The notes below the pieces were generated by a model. That model was not told the origin of the DNA. It saw only the letters and a program-made list of their open reading frames with translations, and did not search any database. Both the position numbers and the translations under genes were made by a program. From Candidatus Chlorohelix allophototropha (lineage in GTDB: Bacteria; Chloroflexota; Chloroflexia; Chloroheliales; Chloroheliaceae), in the NCBI RefSeq assembly GCF_030389965.1, contig NZ_CP128399.1, positions 2,826,799 through 2,890,798 on the forward strand: a stretch of 64,000 nucleotides of DNA, read 5' to 3'. This document shows, piece after piece, positions 6,539-14,849 of this stretch. Each line of letters starts with the position of its first letter. Position 1 is the first letter of the stretch.

Positions 6539-9357
6539 ATAGGGGCACAAACCACCACCCGAAAACCATAATTGAGGAAATCGTTGTAAGGGTTGAAGAG
6601 GTTGCGGTACACGCAGGACGCATTAGCCTGATTGCTGCCGTCAGAGCCGCCCCGCAGCACTCGACTATCTCCGCTACCATCCACCACCACTTCCGAAGGC
6701 TTCCCATACTTGTTCAAGCACCACTCCCACAAGTTTCCGCTCATATCCAACGCCCCGCATTTCGCCGCCCCTTGCGGGTACATGCCCACGCCCACCGCCC
6801 GGTTCAGCCCCGCCTCTGCGGTATTGGCATAGCCTTCTCGCCACTCCTCGCCCCATGGGTACTCCCGCGCTTCCGCGCCCCCCTGCGCCGCCCACTGCCA
6901 TTCCCATTCCGTAGGCAGCCGTATCTGCGCGTTTTCACCCACCACCAAGGGCGTACCCTGCGCATTTCCCGGATTGCCCAATTGTAAGCCCCGCATCCGT
7001 TTGTTCAACCACCGCCCATATGCCACCGCCTGATACCAAGAGATTGTATCGCGCGGGTTATTCCACGTTTTGGTGCGCTGTTCAGCCAGCTTTTGCGGTT
7101 GGTAATCCTTCGGAAATCCTGCCCACCACTCCCGGTTCTGGTAGCCATCCCCCGCTTTCACAAAGGCTTCATACTGCCCATAGGTTATCTGATATTGCCC
7201 GATGTAGAACGGCGCTACCTTGAAAGTAGCCTTTTCTATTTCCACTTCCCCGCCCGGCGCAACAGGCAGCCACGCTATTTCGGGCGTGCCTATCCCTCGC
7301 CGAGTATCCCCGATTATGTTCAGCCTATCTCCTATCTCTCGTCTCCGCGCATGTGTAGTTTGCAGTAGGGTTATTTCCCGCAGCAGTCGCGCCTGCTCAG
7401 GCTCAATGAATTCTTCTTCCAACACCTCCGGCTTCCACTCCAAACGCTGCTTCATCTCGTACACCAGCAGCAACCGCTCTTGCTGCCAACGCCACGAGTC
7501 GGGTTTGCCCCGCTTTAACCATTCTGCCGCCGCGCTTTTCACCTGCCGTTTGAGGATTAAATCTTCCTGCACCTCCTCCAGCCATTGCCGCAGCCGTTTC
7601 CAGTTTCGGAATAACGCCTCGTGCGCCACCTCCACTTGTGTTTCATCCATCACCAGCAACCGCGCCTGCGTGAAGGCTTCCACCAGTTCCAATTCCGCTG
7701 TCCCGAAACAGGCATGCTCAACGCGCTGGCGCGTGGCAGCAAACTGCCCCTCTACTTCGTTGACCGCCACCAACTCCCGAAAGACCCGTCCCAACAGCCG
7801 CTTTTTGGCTTCTTCCTCTCCCGGTAGCTGCGCAAAAACTTGCTCAGCCCGCTTGCCGATTGCCCCCGCTACCCCGCCCAACCCCTCGTAATCCGCATAG
7901 GTCAGGCAATGGTCGCGCTTCACCGCCACCTTATACAACTCGTCCAGCAAGTACGCCAGCAACGCCAACGACCCGGCAGCGCTGCCCGTGTCGTGCAGAA
8001 TCAGCGTGGGCAAGCCTCCCTCAAATGCCAGTCCCGCCATTTCCGCCGGACGCTCTATCATTTGGGACAAGGCGGCAGCGGTAGGCGCGGCTAGGCTGAA
8101 AAAGCCCGGTCGCAGCAGTTCCGCCATTATGGGGATTTCGATGGCGCGATGCACAAAATCGTGCCGTAGCGTGGCTACCACCCGCAAGCGCGGATGCTTT
8201 GCCAGTGCGCCTAGCATAGCGGTAAACGGTTCTATCGCATCTTGTTTTGCCAGCGTGAACAGTTCCTCAAATTGGTCAATGAACAGCAGCGTTTCCGCCC
8301 ATTCCGGCGCTTTTACCGTGTCCAATGAAGCCTTGAGTATTTCGCCGAGATAGGCAGGTTCGCGCCGTACATTCTCAATAAAGGTTCTCTTCTTGTCGGG
8401 ATAATCAAGCGGATGCGGGCGTAACGACTCGAAGGTATTCAGAAAGGCATCAAACAACGCCTCAAACGGTTCTTTTCCGGGCGTGAACTGCACCCCCCGC
8501 CAATCTTTGCTGCCGGGAATTGCGCCTGTTTCCAAACGAGGCAACAAGCCCGCGCCCACCAGCGAGGATTTACCGCTGCCCGATGCGCCCACCACCGCCA
8601 CAAAGCGACTCTCCGCCACCTTTCGCACCAGCGCATCGGTCTCATGTTCGCGCCCGAAGAAGATAGGCGCGTCTTTCTTTTTGAAAGCGACCAAGCCGGG
8701 AAAGGGCGAACCATCCCATATAGTAGAAGTGAAAAGGGGCGTTGTTTCTGGCGTGGAATCAGGAATAGCAGGTACAAGCGGACGCTTTAGCAGTTTCTGG
8801 ACAAGGCTTTCAAGGTCGGTCTCGAACTTTTCCTTGAACTCGGCAGGGCTGGCGTAGCTATTCACGCCACGCTGTATATACCCGGTAGCAGGGTCGTAGA
8901 ACATGTCGCTCTTGAAAAAGTCTTGCACCTTCTTGTACTGCGCTATGCCTTTATCATCGTCAAAATCAAAAAGCTTTTTCTCGGTGCGATGATAGATGAG
9001 CGTATAAGTTTGGGGATTGCTCAGCGCGTCCAGCAATTCATAGTGCGTGCCGGAAGGATATGCTACGCCTTTATAGCTAAAGGGCGTACCCATGCGCGAC
9101 CACAAGATTACCACCACAATGTCACACTTGGACGGTTTGGGCAAACCCTCGTCAATCGCTTCTTGCGGAGACTTGCTGGCGATCATCGGCGTACCTGCGC
9201 CAAGCTTGTCCCATGCCACCGCGCGGAAACTCACCTTGTCGCGTAAAGAGGGGCGGTTGGGCAGATTCGCCAGAACGTCCAACGCCAATTTACGTTCTTC
9301 GTTGACATCACCCGGCGATGAAAGAAACACCTTAACCTGTGGTATCTGCTCTGGCAT
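6520..9357 (-). CDS. DUF4062 - nSTAND NTPase - FGE/C-type-lectin domain protein
   Basis: A 945-residue multidomain protein. Residues about 6-195 are DUF4062 (VKVFLSSPGDVNEERKLA), a Rossmann-like domain at the N-terminus of many STAND proteins. Residues about 215-680 are an nSTAND1-type NTPase: PFPGLVAF, FFGRE, Walker A GASGSGKSS (257-265), Walker B LLFIDQFEELFT (357-368). Residues about 693-938 are an FGE-sulfatase/CLec fold (LPTEWEWQWAAQGG, YPWGEEW, ALDMSGNLWEWC, LRGGS, GFRVV). No TM segment or signal peptide: cytoplasmic. STAND proteins are switch-like ATPases that oligomerise on sensing a trigger; in bacteria many defend against phage or control signalling. Here the FGE domain would be the sensor and DUF4062 the effector; this is inference. 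ATG 9357 fits the GGAG better than ATG 9363. The gene stands alone, between unrelated housekeeping genes. Confidence 0.9.
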   Translation of the reverse strand: MPEQIPQVKVFLSSPGDVNEERKLALDVLANLPNRPSLRDKVSFRAVAWDKLGAGTPMIASKSPQEAIDEGLPKPSKCDIVVVILWSRMGTPFSYKGVAYPSGTHYELLDALSNPQTYTLIYHRTEKKLFDFDDDKGIAQYKKVQDFFKSDMFYDPATGYIQRGVNSYASPAEFKEKFETDLESLVQKLLKRPLVPAIPDSTPETTPLFTSTIWDGSPFPGLVAFKKKDAPIFFGREHETDALVRKVAESRFVAVVGASGSGKSSLVGAGLLPRLETGAIPGSKDWRGVQFTPGKEPFEALFDAFLNTFESLRPHPLDYPDKKRTFIENVRREPAYLGEILKASLDTVKAPEWAETLLFIDQFEELFTLAKQDAIEPFTAMLGALAKHPRLRVVATLRHDFVHRAIEIPIMAELLRPGFFSLAAPTAAALSQMIERPAEMAGLAFEGGLPTLILHDTGSAAGSLALLAYLLDELYKVAVKRDHCLTYADYEGLGGVAGAIGKRAEQVFAQLPGEEEAKKRLLGRVFRELVAVNEVEGQFAATRQRVEHACFGTAELELVEAFTQARLLVMDETQVEVAHEALFRNWKRLRQWLEEVQEDLILKRQVKSAAAEWLKRGKPDSWRWQQERLLLVYEMKQRLEWKPEVLEEEFIEPEQARLLREITLLQTTHARRREIGDRLNIIGDTRRGIGTPEIAWLPVAPGGEVEIEKATFKVAPFYIGQYQITYGQYEAFVKAGDGYQNREWWAGFPKDYQPQKLAEQRTKTWNNPRDTISWYQAVAYGRWLNKRMRGLQLGNPGNAQGTPLVVGENAQIRLPTEWEWQWAAQGGAEAREYPWGEEWREGYANTAEAGLNRAVGVGMYPQGAAKCGALDMSGNLWEWCLNKYGKPSEVVVDGSGDSRVLRGGSDGSNQANASCVYRNLFNPYNDFLNYGFRVVVCAPMRHSEL
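6568..6642 (-). other. Putative diversity-generating retroelement variable region (VR)
   Basis: Codons 906-930 of the preceding gene, between LRGGS and GFRVV, encode the lectin-fold loop that DGRs diversify in FGE-type targets. Fifteen of 25 codons end in C and 22 end in C or T; six are still AAY. The protein reads YRNLFNPYNDFLNYGFRVV, where a DGR template of the common FGE type would give Asn-rich YRN..NP.N.....GFRVV. Aromatic and aliphatic residues sit where AAY codons are expected. No reverse transcriptase or template repeat lies in this window, so the assignment is inference. Confidence 0.5.
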
Positions 9358-9444
9358 TAGCATACTCCGGTGTAAGTTTATCGGTAACGCAACTACGGTT
9401 TAATTATACCCAAAGGGGGAAAGATTCGCTACTTGAAATAAAAC

Positions 9445-9470
9445 CGGGTGTGTCGAGCCACGCCCCTACC
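9445..9470. repeat. Palindromic repeat, GGGGCGTGG type
   Basis: GGGTGTG-TCGAG-CCACGCCC with CTACC at its right end; read on the minus strand it begins GGTAGGGGCGTGG, like the copies at 6311 and 60106. It lies in the 180-bp space upstream of the STAND gene, so this gene is flanked by a copy on each side. Confidence 0.6.
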
Positions 9471-9514
9471 AAATCAACCTCAACGCCAAAAAATCGCTGG
9501 ACAAATGGCGTGAA

Positions 9515-9866
9515 TTAGGCTAAAATTACTACTTGCAAGTAGGTACAGATGGCTGTGCTTGCTGAAAGCAATAAGGCTGAGACGGAGAGAGTAAGCCCGC
9601 CGTAACCTTCAGGGAGAAAAGGTCGCAGACTGAAAGCCTTTTCGGAGTAGGCGCGCCGAAGTTCACTCCTGAGCTTGCGGGTGAAAAGCAGCAAGGCTGT
9701 GTGAGTAGTCCGGCACGGAAGCATCCCGTTATCGAGCGTTTGAGCGGTTTTTCCTTAGAATGGGAAAAACAACCAGGGTGGTACCGCGTGGCATTTTCTG
9801 ATAGCGCATTTGGAAGCTGTCGGTTTACCGCGTCCCTGTTGGGGCGGTGGCTGGACGGTTTTTTTA
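9515..9866 (+). promoter_or_regulatory. T-box riboswitch controlling pheST
   Basis: A long structured leader ends in the T-box sequence AACCAGGGTGGTACCGCG (9771-9788), the element that pairs with the uncharged tRNA CCA end. It is followed by a terminator in which ACCGCGTCC pairs with GGACGG before seven T's (9860-9866). The specifier codon should be Phe; TTC at 9662-9664 in GAAGTTCACTCC is a candidate. Uncharged tRNA-Phe would favour the antiterminator and raise pheST expression. Confidence 0.92.
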
Positions 9867-9894
9867 TTTTATAAACTCAGGAGGAATCGGCGAC

Positions 9895-10926
9895 ATGTCG
9901 CAGTTGCAGGAGCAAATAAACCGGGTCAAGGAAACCGCGCTGGAAGAACTGGCGGTGGTAACAGACCTCACCGGGCTTGACGAATGGCGTATAAAATTTC
10001 TCGGCAAGAAGGGCGAATTAACCGGCTTCCTGCGGAGTATGGGCGCAGTTTCGGCGGAAGAACGCCCGGCAGTAGGTCAGGCGGTAAACGCGGCGAAAGT
10101 AGCGCTGGAAAGCGCAGTGGATGAGCGAGCAGTGGTCTTGAAAGAAGCCGCCATCGAATCGAACCTTGCCAGCGATAGGGTGGACGTAACGCTACCCGGT
10201 CGCCCGGTTACGCCCGGCTACATCCATATCATCAACAAGACTCTGCGCGATATTACCGAAAGTTTCACGGCAATGGGCTTTCAAGTTTACGAAGGACCCG
10301 AAGTGGAACTGGATTATTACAACTTCGAGCTGCTAAATATGCCGCCCGGACATCCCGCCCGCTCGATGCACGATACTTTCTATTTCAGCGAGTCAACCTT
10401 GCTGCGTACCCACACTTCACCTAACCAAATTCGCGTGGCGGAAAAGCTGCAACCGCCCATTCGCATTATTGTGCCGGGCAAATGCTACCGCAGCGAAGCC
10501 ACCGATGCCACCCACGAGTTCATGTTCTACCAATGCGAACTGATGGTGGTGGATAAAAACGTAACGCTGGCAGACCTGCGCGGAACGCTGGCGGACTTTG
10601 CACGCCGCCTGTTCGGGCAAGAACGCAAGGTGCGCTTCCGCTGCGACTACTTCCCCTATGTAGAGCCGGGCGTTGACCTTTCGATTGACTGTGGCGTATG
10701 CAAGGGAGTAGGCTGCCGCTCTTGCAAATATACCGGCTGGCTGGAAATTATGGGCGCGGGCATGATACACCCGCAAGTGCTACGCAACGTGGGCATTGAC
10801 CCGGAAGTGTATAGCGGATACGCCGCCGGAATGGGACCGGAGCGCATTTCTATGCTCAAGTACGGTATTGATGATATTCGCCAGTTCTACCGCAATGATT
10901 TGCGCTTCCTGTCACAGTTCGCTTAA
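9895..10926 (+). CDS. pheS: Phenylalanine-tRNA ligase alpha subunit
   Basis: A 343-residue class II synthetase subunit that charges tRNA-Phe as part of an alpha2beta2 complex with PheT. Start chosen at ATG 9895 because AGGAGG lies at 9879-9884, just after the T-box terminator; an upstream in-frame ATG at 9847 lies within the terminator. N-terminal coiled-coil (LQEQINRVKETALEEL), then motif 2 (CYRSEATDATHEFMFYQCE), the FRCDYFPYVEPGVDLSIDC strand and motif 3 AAGMGPERISMLKYGIDDIR. Four Cys in CGVCKGVGCRSC (about 262-273) suggest a small metal or structural knuckle, seen in many PheS. Confidence 0.97.
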   Translation: MSQLQEQINRVKETALEELAVVTDLTGLDEWRIKFLGKKGELTGFLRSMGAVSAEERPAVGQAVNAAKVALESAVDERAVVLKEAAIESNLASDRVDVTLPGRPVTPGYIHIINKTLRDITESFTAMGFQVYEGPEVELDYYNFELLNMPPGHPARSMHDTFYFSESTLLRTHTSPNQIRVAEKLQPPIRIIVPGKCYRSEATDATHEFMFYQCELMVVDKNVTLADLRGTLADFARRLFGQERKVRFRCDYFPYVEPGVDLSIDCGVCKGVGCRSCKYTGWLEIMGAGMIHPQVLRNVGIDPEVYSGYAAGMGPERISMLKYGIDDIRQFYRNDLRFLSQFA

Positions 10927-10947
10927 AAATCAACATGTAGGTGACAA

Positions 10948-11706
10948 ATGGCTGACCATTTTGCATGTATCGGATACAGGTTCGAAAATCAAGAAGACTG
11001 GAATACGCTAATCGTACGCTCTGCGAAGAACGGTGGAATAATTCAGTCCAACTTAGGCTATTACAGTTTGCTTGCCCCCGGCGAAGGCGTAGAAGTTTGG
11101 ACACAGCTTGACGCAAGCATAGAGGGGAAAATTATCGGCTGTAACCCTCATTTTCACGGAAGCAGCCGGGTAAAAGTGGGAATTACAAAAATCTGGCGAG
11201 ATGAGGAATGGCCCCTCGAAGGTAGCCTGCATTGCTGGTCTAACCCGGACGAGCAGAACCCAGAGCAGGGCGATTATCCTTTTGTGGTAGATGTGCCTGA
11301 CCTCGATTTGGCATATGAAAATCTGGCATGCCCCGGTTATGTCACACTACAGCTTGCGGCTTTCGCGCATCAGTTGGAATGCTACCGGGATGAAGAAACC
11401 TATTACAATTCGCAAAGCAGACAGCGGAAATTCGCAGCAGAGTCGTTTTTCCCCACCGGGCTTTACCAACAACCCCCAGAAGGGGAGCAAACAACGCCAC
11501 CCGCCACCGCCATTTTTGCTGGACACATTGAGGCGGTGGAAACTCGCACTAACCCTGATAGCGGCTATGAGTTTCTCTACATGTCGATCAAAACGCTGGC
11601 AATGACGATAGATGTAGTAGCCGACTCGGAAATGGTAAAGGGCGAGCCGGTAGTCGGTGGAATAGTATCCGGTAGCTTCTGGATAAGCGGACGGGTTGTG
11701 GAATAA
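10948..11706 (+). CDS. Uncharacterised protein inserted between pheS and pheT
   Basis: A 252-residue soluble protein with no signal peptide or TM helix; I do not recognise its family. It begins MADHFACIGYRFENQEDWNT and ends in a beta-rich half (FAGHIEAVETRTNP, GGIVSGSFWISGRVVE) that looks like a small beta-barrel. Many Trp, Gly and acidic residues. The pattern (GYRFENQEDW at the start, IVSGSFWISG at the end) recalls small hypothetical proteins of the 'suppressor of fused or SMI1'-like toxin-immunity classes only loosely, and no function is claimed. GGTG ribosome site precedes ATG 10948, 21 bp after pheS; pheT follows 59 bp later, so it is co-transcribed and under the same T-box. Confidence 0.75.
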   Translation: MADHFACIGYRFENQEDWNTLIVRSAKNGGIIQSNLGYYSLLAPGEGVEVWTQLDASIEGKIIGCNPHFHGSSRVKVGITKIWRDEEWPLEGSLHCWSNPDEQNPEQGDYPFVVDVPDLDLAYENLACPGYVTLQLAAFAHQLECYRDEETYYNSQSRQRKFAAESFFPTGLYQQPPEGEQTTPPATAIFAGHIEAVETRTNPDSGYEFLYMSIKTLAMTIDVVADSEMVKGEPVVGGIVSGSFWISGRVVE

Positions 11707-11765
11707 CAATAATTCCCATCTTGCGGGATATGTCGTGATAAATAATTAATGGAGAATACCAGACC

Positions 11766-14273
11766 ATGATAAAAGCGCCGATTAGCTGGCTAAAAGATTA
11801 CGTGGATATTGTATGGACACCGGAGCAGATTGCTGCCGGTTTGACCCTGCGCGGTCTGGAAGTGGAAGCGGTTATTCGCACCGGAGCAGGCTGGGATAAA
11901 ATTGTAGTAGGCGAGGTACTCTCAACCGATAAGCATCCTAACGCCGACAGGCTAGGGCTGGTGCAGATTACCGACGGAACGCGCACCTATCAGGTAATTA
12001 CCGGAGCAATGAACCTTAAAGCAGGCGACAAATGTCCGCTCGCTTTGCCCGGCGCACGCCTGATTGACGGGCATAAGCTACATGCCGATGGAACACTGGA
12101 AGGCGCGCTAGAACGCAAGCGCAGTGAGTTGCCATACTTCACCGTTAAAGCGGGGAAAATGCGCGGCGTAGAGAGCGATGCGGTAGCCTGCGCCGAACTG
12201 GAACTGGGCGTGAGTGAAGAGTTCGATGGGATTATGGTACTTGACCCTAGCGCCCCGGTGGGCAAGTCACTGGAAGAAGTGCTAGGCGATGTGATTCTTG
12301 ACCTCGACCTCAGCCCGAACCTAGGACGCGCCCTATCCATCTTCGGTATTGCGCGTGAAATAGCAGCAATGACTGGGCAGAAAGTGCGCTTCCCTAAAAT
12401 CGAAATCGTAGAGGATGGCGACCCCGTAGAAGGGAAAATCTCGGTCAGAATTGACGCTCCAGAGCTTTGCTCTCGTTTCAGCATGATGGTAATCGAAGAC
12501 GTAAAAATCGGGCAAAGCCCCGCATGGATGCAATATCGTTTGCGCGCCACCGACCAGCCCGTGATTAATAACGTGGTGGATGTTACCAACTACGTGATGC
12601 TTGAACTTGGACAACCGCTGCACGCCTACGATTATGATGATATTAGCGGCAAGCAATTCATCGTGCGGAGGGCATACCCCGGCGAAAAAATGGAAACGAT
12701 TGACCACGTAGAGCGCACCTTCACCCCCGAAGTTTTGCTGGTAACGGATGCCGCACGCAGCGTAGGCATGGCGGGTGTCATGGGTGGCGCTGACTCCGAA
12801 ATCAAGGATACCAGCGTAAACATCGCGATGGAAGGGGCGCACTGGGATTCTTTCAATGTCCGGGCAACCGGGCGCGGGTACTTTGCCAAAGTCAGTGAAG
12901 CTGCCAAACGCTTCGAGCGTTTCGTTGACCCTGAACTGACGGTGCTAGGAGTGCGCCGCTCTATTCAGCTAGTTCAACAACTGGCGGGTGGACGTGTCGC
13001 TAAAGGAATGATTGATGAGCACCCGGTAAAACACCCTCAGCGAGTGGTGGACTTACCGATTTCGGAAATCCCGCGCGTGCTAGGCATCGAGATTCCCAAA
13101 GAAACTATCATCGAGATGTTGGAACAACTAGAGTTTGTAATCGAGGATAAAGGCGATAGCCTTGCGGTTACCGTGCCAACCTACCGCAACGACGTGACTA
13201 TCAAAGCCGATTTGGTGGAAGAAGTGGCGCGTATGTACGGCTACGATAAAATCCCCGAAAAGCGCATGAGCGGGGAACTACCTGTACAAACCTTCAATAG
13301 CGTACTCGCCTTTGAGGATAAAATGCGTGACACTTTAACCGCTTGCGGCTTGAGTGAGATTATCACTTACCCGCTGGTAAACTTGGCAGATTTGGAAAAG
13401 CTGCATGCTGGTGGGGTTAGCGCGGAAAACCGCTGGAGCGATCCGGCGAAATTACTCAAGCTGGCAAACCCGTTGAGCAGCGAACACGAATATATGCGCC
13501 CTACTTTGTTGGCTTCTACTCTAACAGTTCTGGGTGAAAATCGTCGCTTTGTGAACCGTGTCGCCATTTTTGAAATTGGGCGTGTTTATCTGGTAAGAGA
13601 AAACGAACCGCAACCGGAAGAACGCAGGACGCTCTCAATTGCGATGAGCGGAGAGCGCAATCCACTTTCGCGCTTCACCGCTGTTAAAGACACCGAGAAA
13701 CTGGATTATTTTGACCTGAAAGGGGTGTTGGAAGCAGCATTAACTCGGCTGAACCTGAACGGCATCACCTTTGAGCCATTAAGCGGAGCACCAGTGCTAC
13801 ATCCGGGACGGGCGGCAGCCATTTACGTTACTGTAAAAGGCGAAAAGAAGCAGATCGGTATTCTGGGTGAATTACATCCCAAAGTGGCGATGGCTTTCGA
13901 TTTGTCGGAAGAGCGTGTGGGAGTTGCCGAACTCGACATTGAACTGATGGTAGAGTTGGCGCAACCTGTACCCTACAAAACCGTTACGCGCATGCCAATG
14001 CTTTCCCAAGATTTGGCGGTTATAGTGGAGGAGGACGTACCCGCTTCCAGAATCGAAAAGCTGATTCTCGAAACGGGCGGTAAGTTGTTGGCAAGCGCCA
14101 CCCTCTTTGACCTGTATCGGGGCAAACCCATTCCAGAAGGCAAAAAGAGCCTTGCGTATCGTCTGGTATTCCAACCGGAAGAACGCAACCTGACCGACGA
14201 AGAAGGCAACAAACTGCGCGAGAAAATCGAGAAGCGCTTGACTCGAGAAGTAGGAGCCACTTTCCGAGGTTAA
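11766..14273 (+). CDS. pheT: Phenylalanine-tRNA ligase beta subunit
   Basis: An 835-residue subunit with the full domain set: N-terminal segment (MIKAPISWLKDYVDIVWTPE), tRNA-binding EMAP-like OB domain (about 40-155, VVGEVLSTDKHPNADRL), B3/B4 editing domain (about 210-400, with HAYDYDDI and GVMGGADSEI), B5 helix domain (about 410-480), the inactive synthetase core, and the C-terminal ferredoxin-fold anticodon-binding domain (about 740-835, RMPMLSQDLAVIVEEDVPAS). Length is normal. GGAG precedes ATG 11766. It contacts and edits mischarged tRNA-Phe. Confidence 0.97.
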   Translation: MIKAPISWLKDYVDIVWTPEQIAAGLTLRGLEVEAVIRTGAGWDKIVVGEVLSTDKHPNADRLGLVQITDGTRTYQVITGAMNLKAGDKCPLALPGARLIDGHKLHADGTLEGALERKRSELPYFTVKAGKMRGVESDAVACAELELGVSEEFDGIMVLDPSAPVGKSLEEVLGDVILDLDLSPNLGRALSIFGIAREIAAMTGQKVRFPKIEIVEDGDPVEGKISVRIDAPELCSRFSMMVIEDVKIGQSPAWMQYRLRATDQPVINNVVDVTNYVMLELGQPLHAYDYDDISGKQFIVRRAYPGEKMETIDHVERTFTPEVLLVTDAARSVGMAGVMGGADSEIKDTSVNIAMEGAHWDSFNVRATGRGYFAKVSEAAKRFERFVDPELTVLGVRRSIQLVQQLAGGRVAKGMIDEHPVKHPQRVVDLPISEIPRVLGIEIPKETIIEMLEQLEFVIEDKGDSLAVTVPTYRNDVTIKADLVEEVARMYGYDKIPEKRMSGELPVQTFNSVLAFEDKMRDTLTACGLSEIITYPLVNLADLEKLHAGGVSAENRWSDPAKLLKLANPLSSEHEYMRPTLLASTLTVLGENRRFVNRVAIFEIGRVYLVRENEPQPEERRTLSIAMSGERNPLSRFTAVKDTEKLDYFDLKGVLEAALTRLNLNGITFEPLSGAPVLHPGRAAAIYVTVKGEKKQIGILGELHPKVAMAFDLSEERVGVAELDIELMVELAQPVPYKTVTRMPMLSQDLAVIVEEDVPASRIEKLILETGGKLLASATLFDLYRGKPIPEGKKSLAYRLVFQPEERNLTDEEGNKLREKIEKRLTREVGATFRG

Positions 14274-14288
14274 TACTTTAAACCCAAA

Positions 14289-14312
14289 GAGACGGAAGTT
14301 TAATTCCGTCTC
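14289..14312 (+). terminator. Hairpin after pheT
   Basis: GAGACGGAA/TTCCGTCTC, a perfect 9-bp stem with a 6-base loop, 16 bp after the pheT stop. No T-run follows, so termination may be weak. Confidence 0.6.
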
Positions 14313-14359
14313 ATCACTTGCTTATCCATACTATCTTTAATTCGCAAGGATTAATAACA

Positions 14360-14845
14360 TTGTACACACCCATACTTGCTACACTGGGCTATATCCTCTC
14401 ACACGATGGTTCGCAGGTATTGATGATTCATCGCAACAAGCGCCCGGACGATATCCACTACGGCAAATATAACGGGTTAGGCGGGCGGCTTGAGCCAAAC
14501 GAGCATGTAACAGGCGGGATGAAACGCGAGATTTTCGAGGAAGCAGGCATCCATGTGGAAGCCTTGAACTTACGCGGCACAATCTCATGGCCCGGTTTTG
14601 GCAAACACGCTGAAAATTGGTTTGGCTTTATCTATCTGATTGATAAATGGAGCGGTGAACCGCACGAAGGCAACCACGAAGGCACGTTGGAATGGGTTCC
14701 AGTTTCAGCTATTCTGGATTTGCCATTGTGGGATAGCGATCGACTGTTTCTCCCAATGGTCTTTGATGGCGACACGCGCCCTTTCCATGGCTTTATGCCT
14801 TACAAGGATGGGCATATGGTTAGTTGGAGTTTTGAGCGGTTGTAG
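14360..14845 (+). CDS. NUDIX hydrolase (8-oxo-dGTP diphosphatase-like)
   Basis: A 161-residue NUDIX enzyme that cleaves a nucleoside diphosphate linked to another group. The NUDIX box is complete: GGRLEPNEHVTGGMKREIFEE followed by AGI, about residues 40-62. TTG 14360 is preferred as start because AAGGA lies 10 bp upstream and the family begins MYTPILATLGY; an in-frame ATG at 14318 would add 14 unrelated residues. The N-terminal YTPILATLGYILS and C-terminal FHGFMPYKDGHMVSWSFE match the MutT-like subgroup that sanitises oxidised nucleotides. The exact substrate is unknown. Confidence 0.88.
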   Translation: MYTPILATLGYILSHDGSQVLMIHRNKRPDDIHYGKYNGLGGRLEPNEHVTGGMKREIFEEAGIHVEALNLRGTISWPGFGKHAENWFGFIYLIDKWSGEPHEGNHEGTLEWVPVSAILDLPLWDSDRLFLPMVFDGDTRPFHGFMPYKDGHMVSWSFERL

Positions 14846-14849
14846 GGCA

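Noticed and set aside
6532-6987. Open frames opposite the STAND-FGE gene
   Set aside because: They have low-complexity Arg/Pro/His composition, lack ribosome sites and are shadows of a clearly coding strand.
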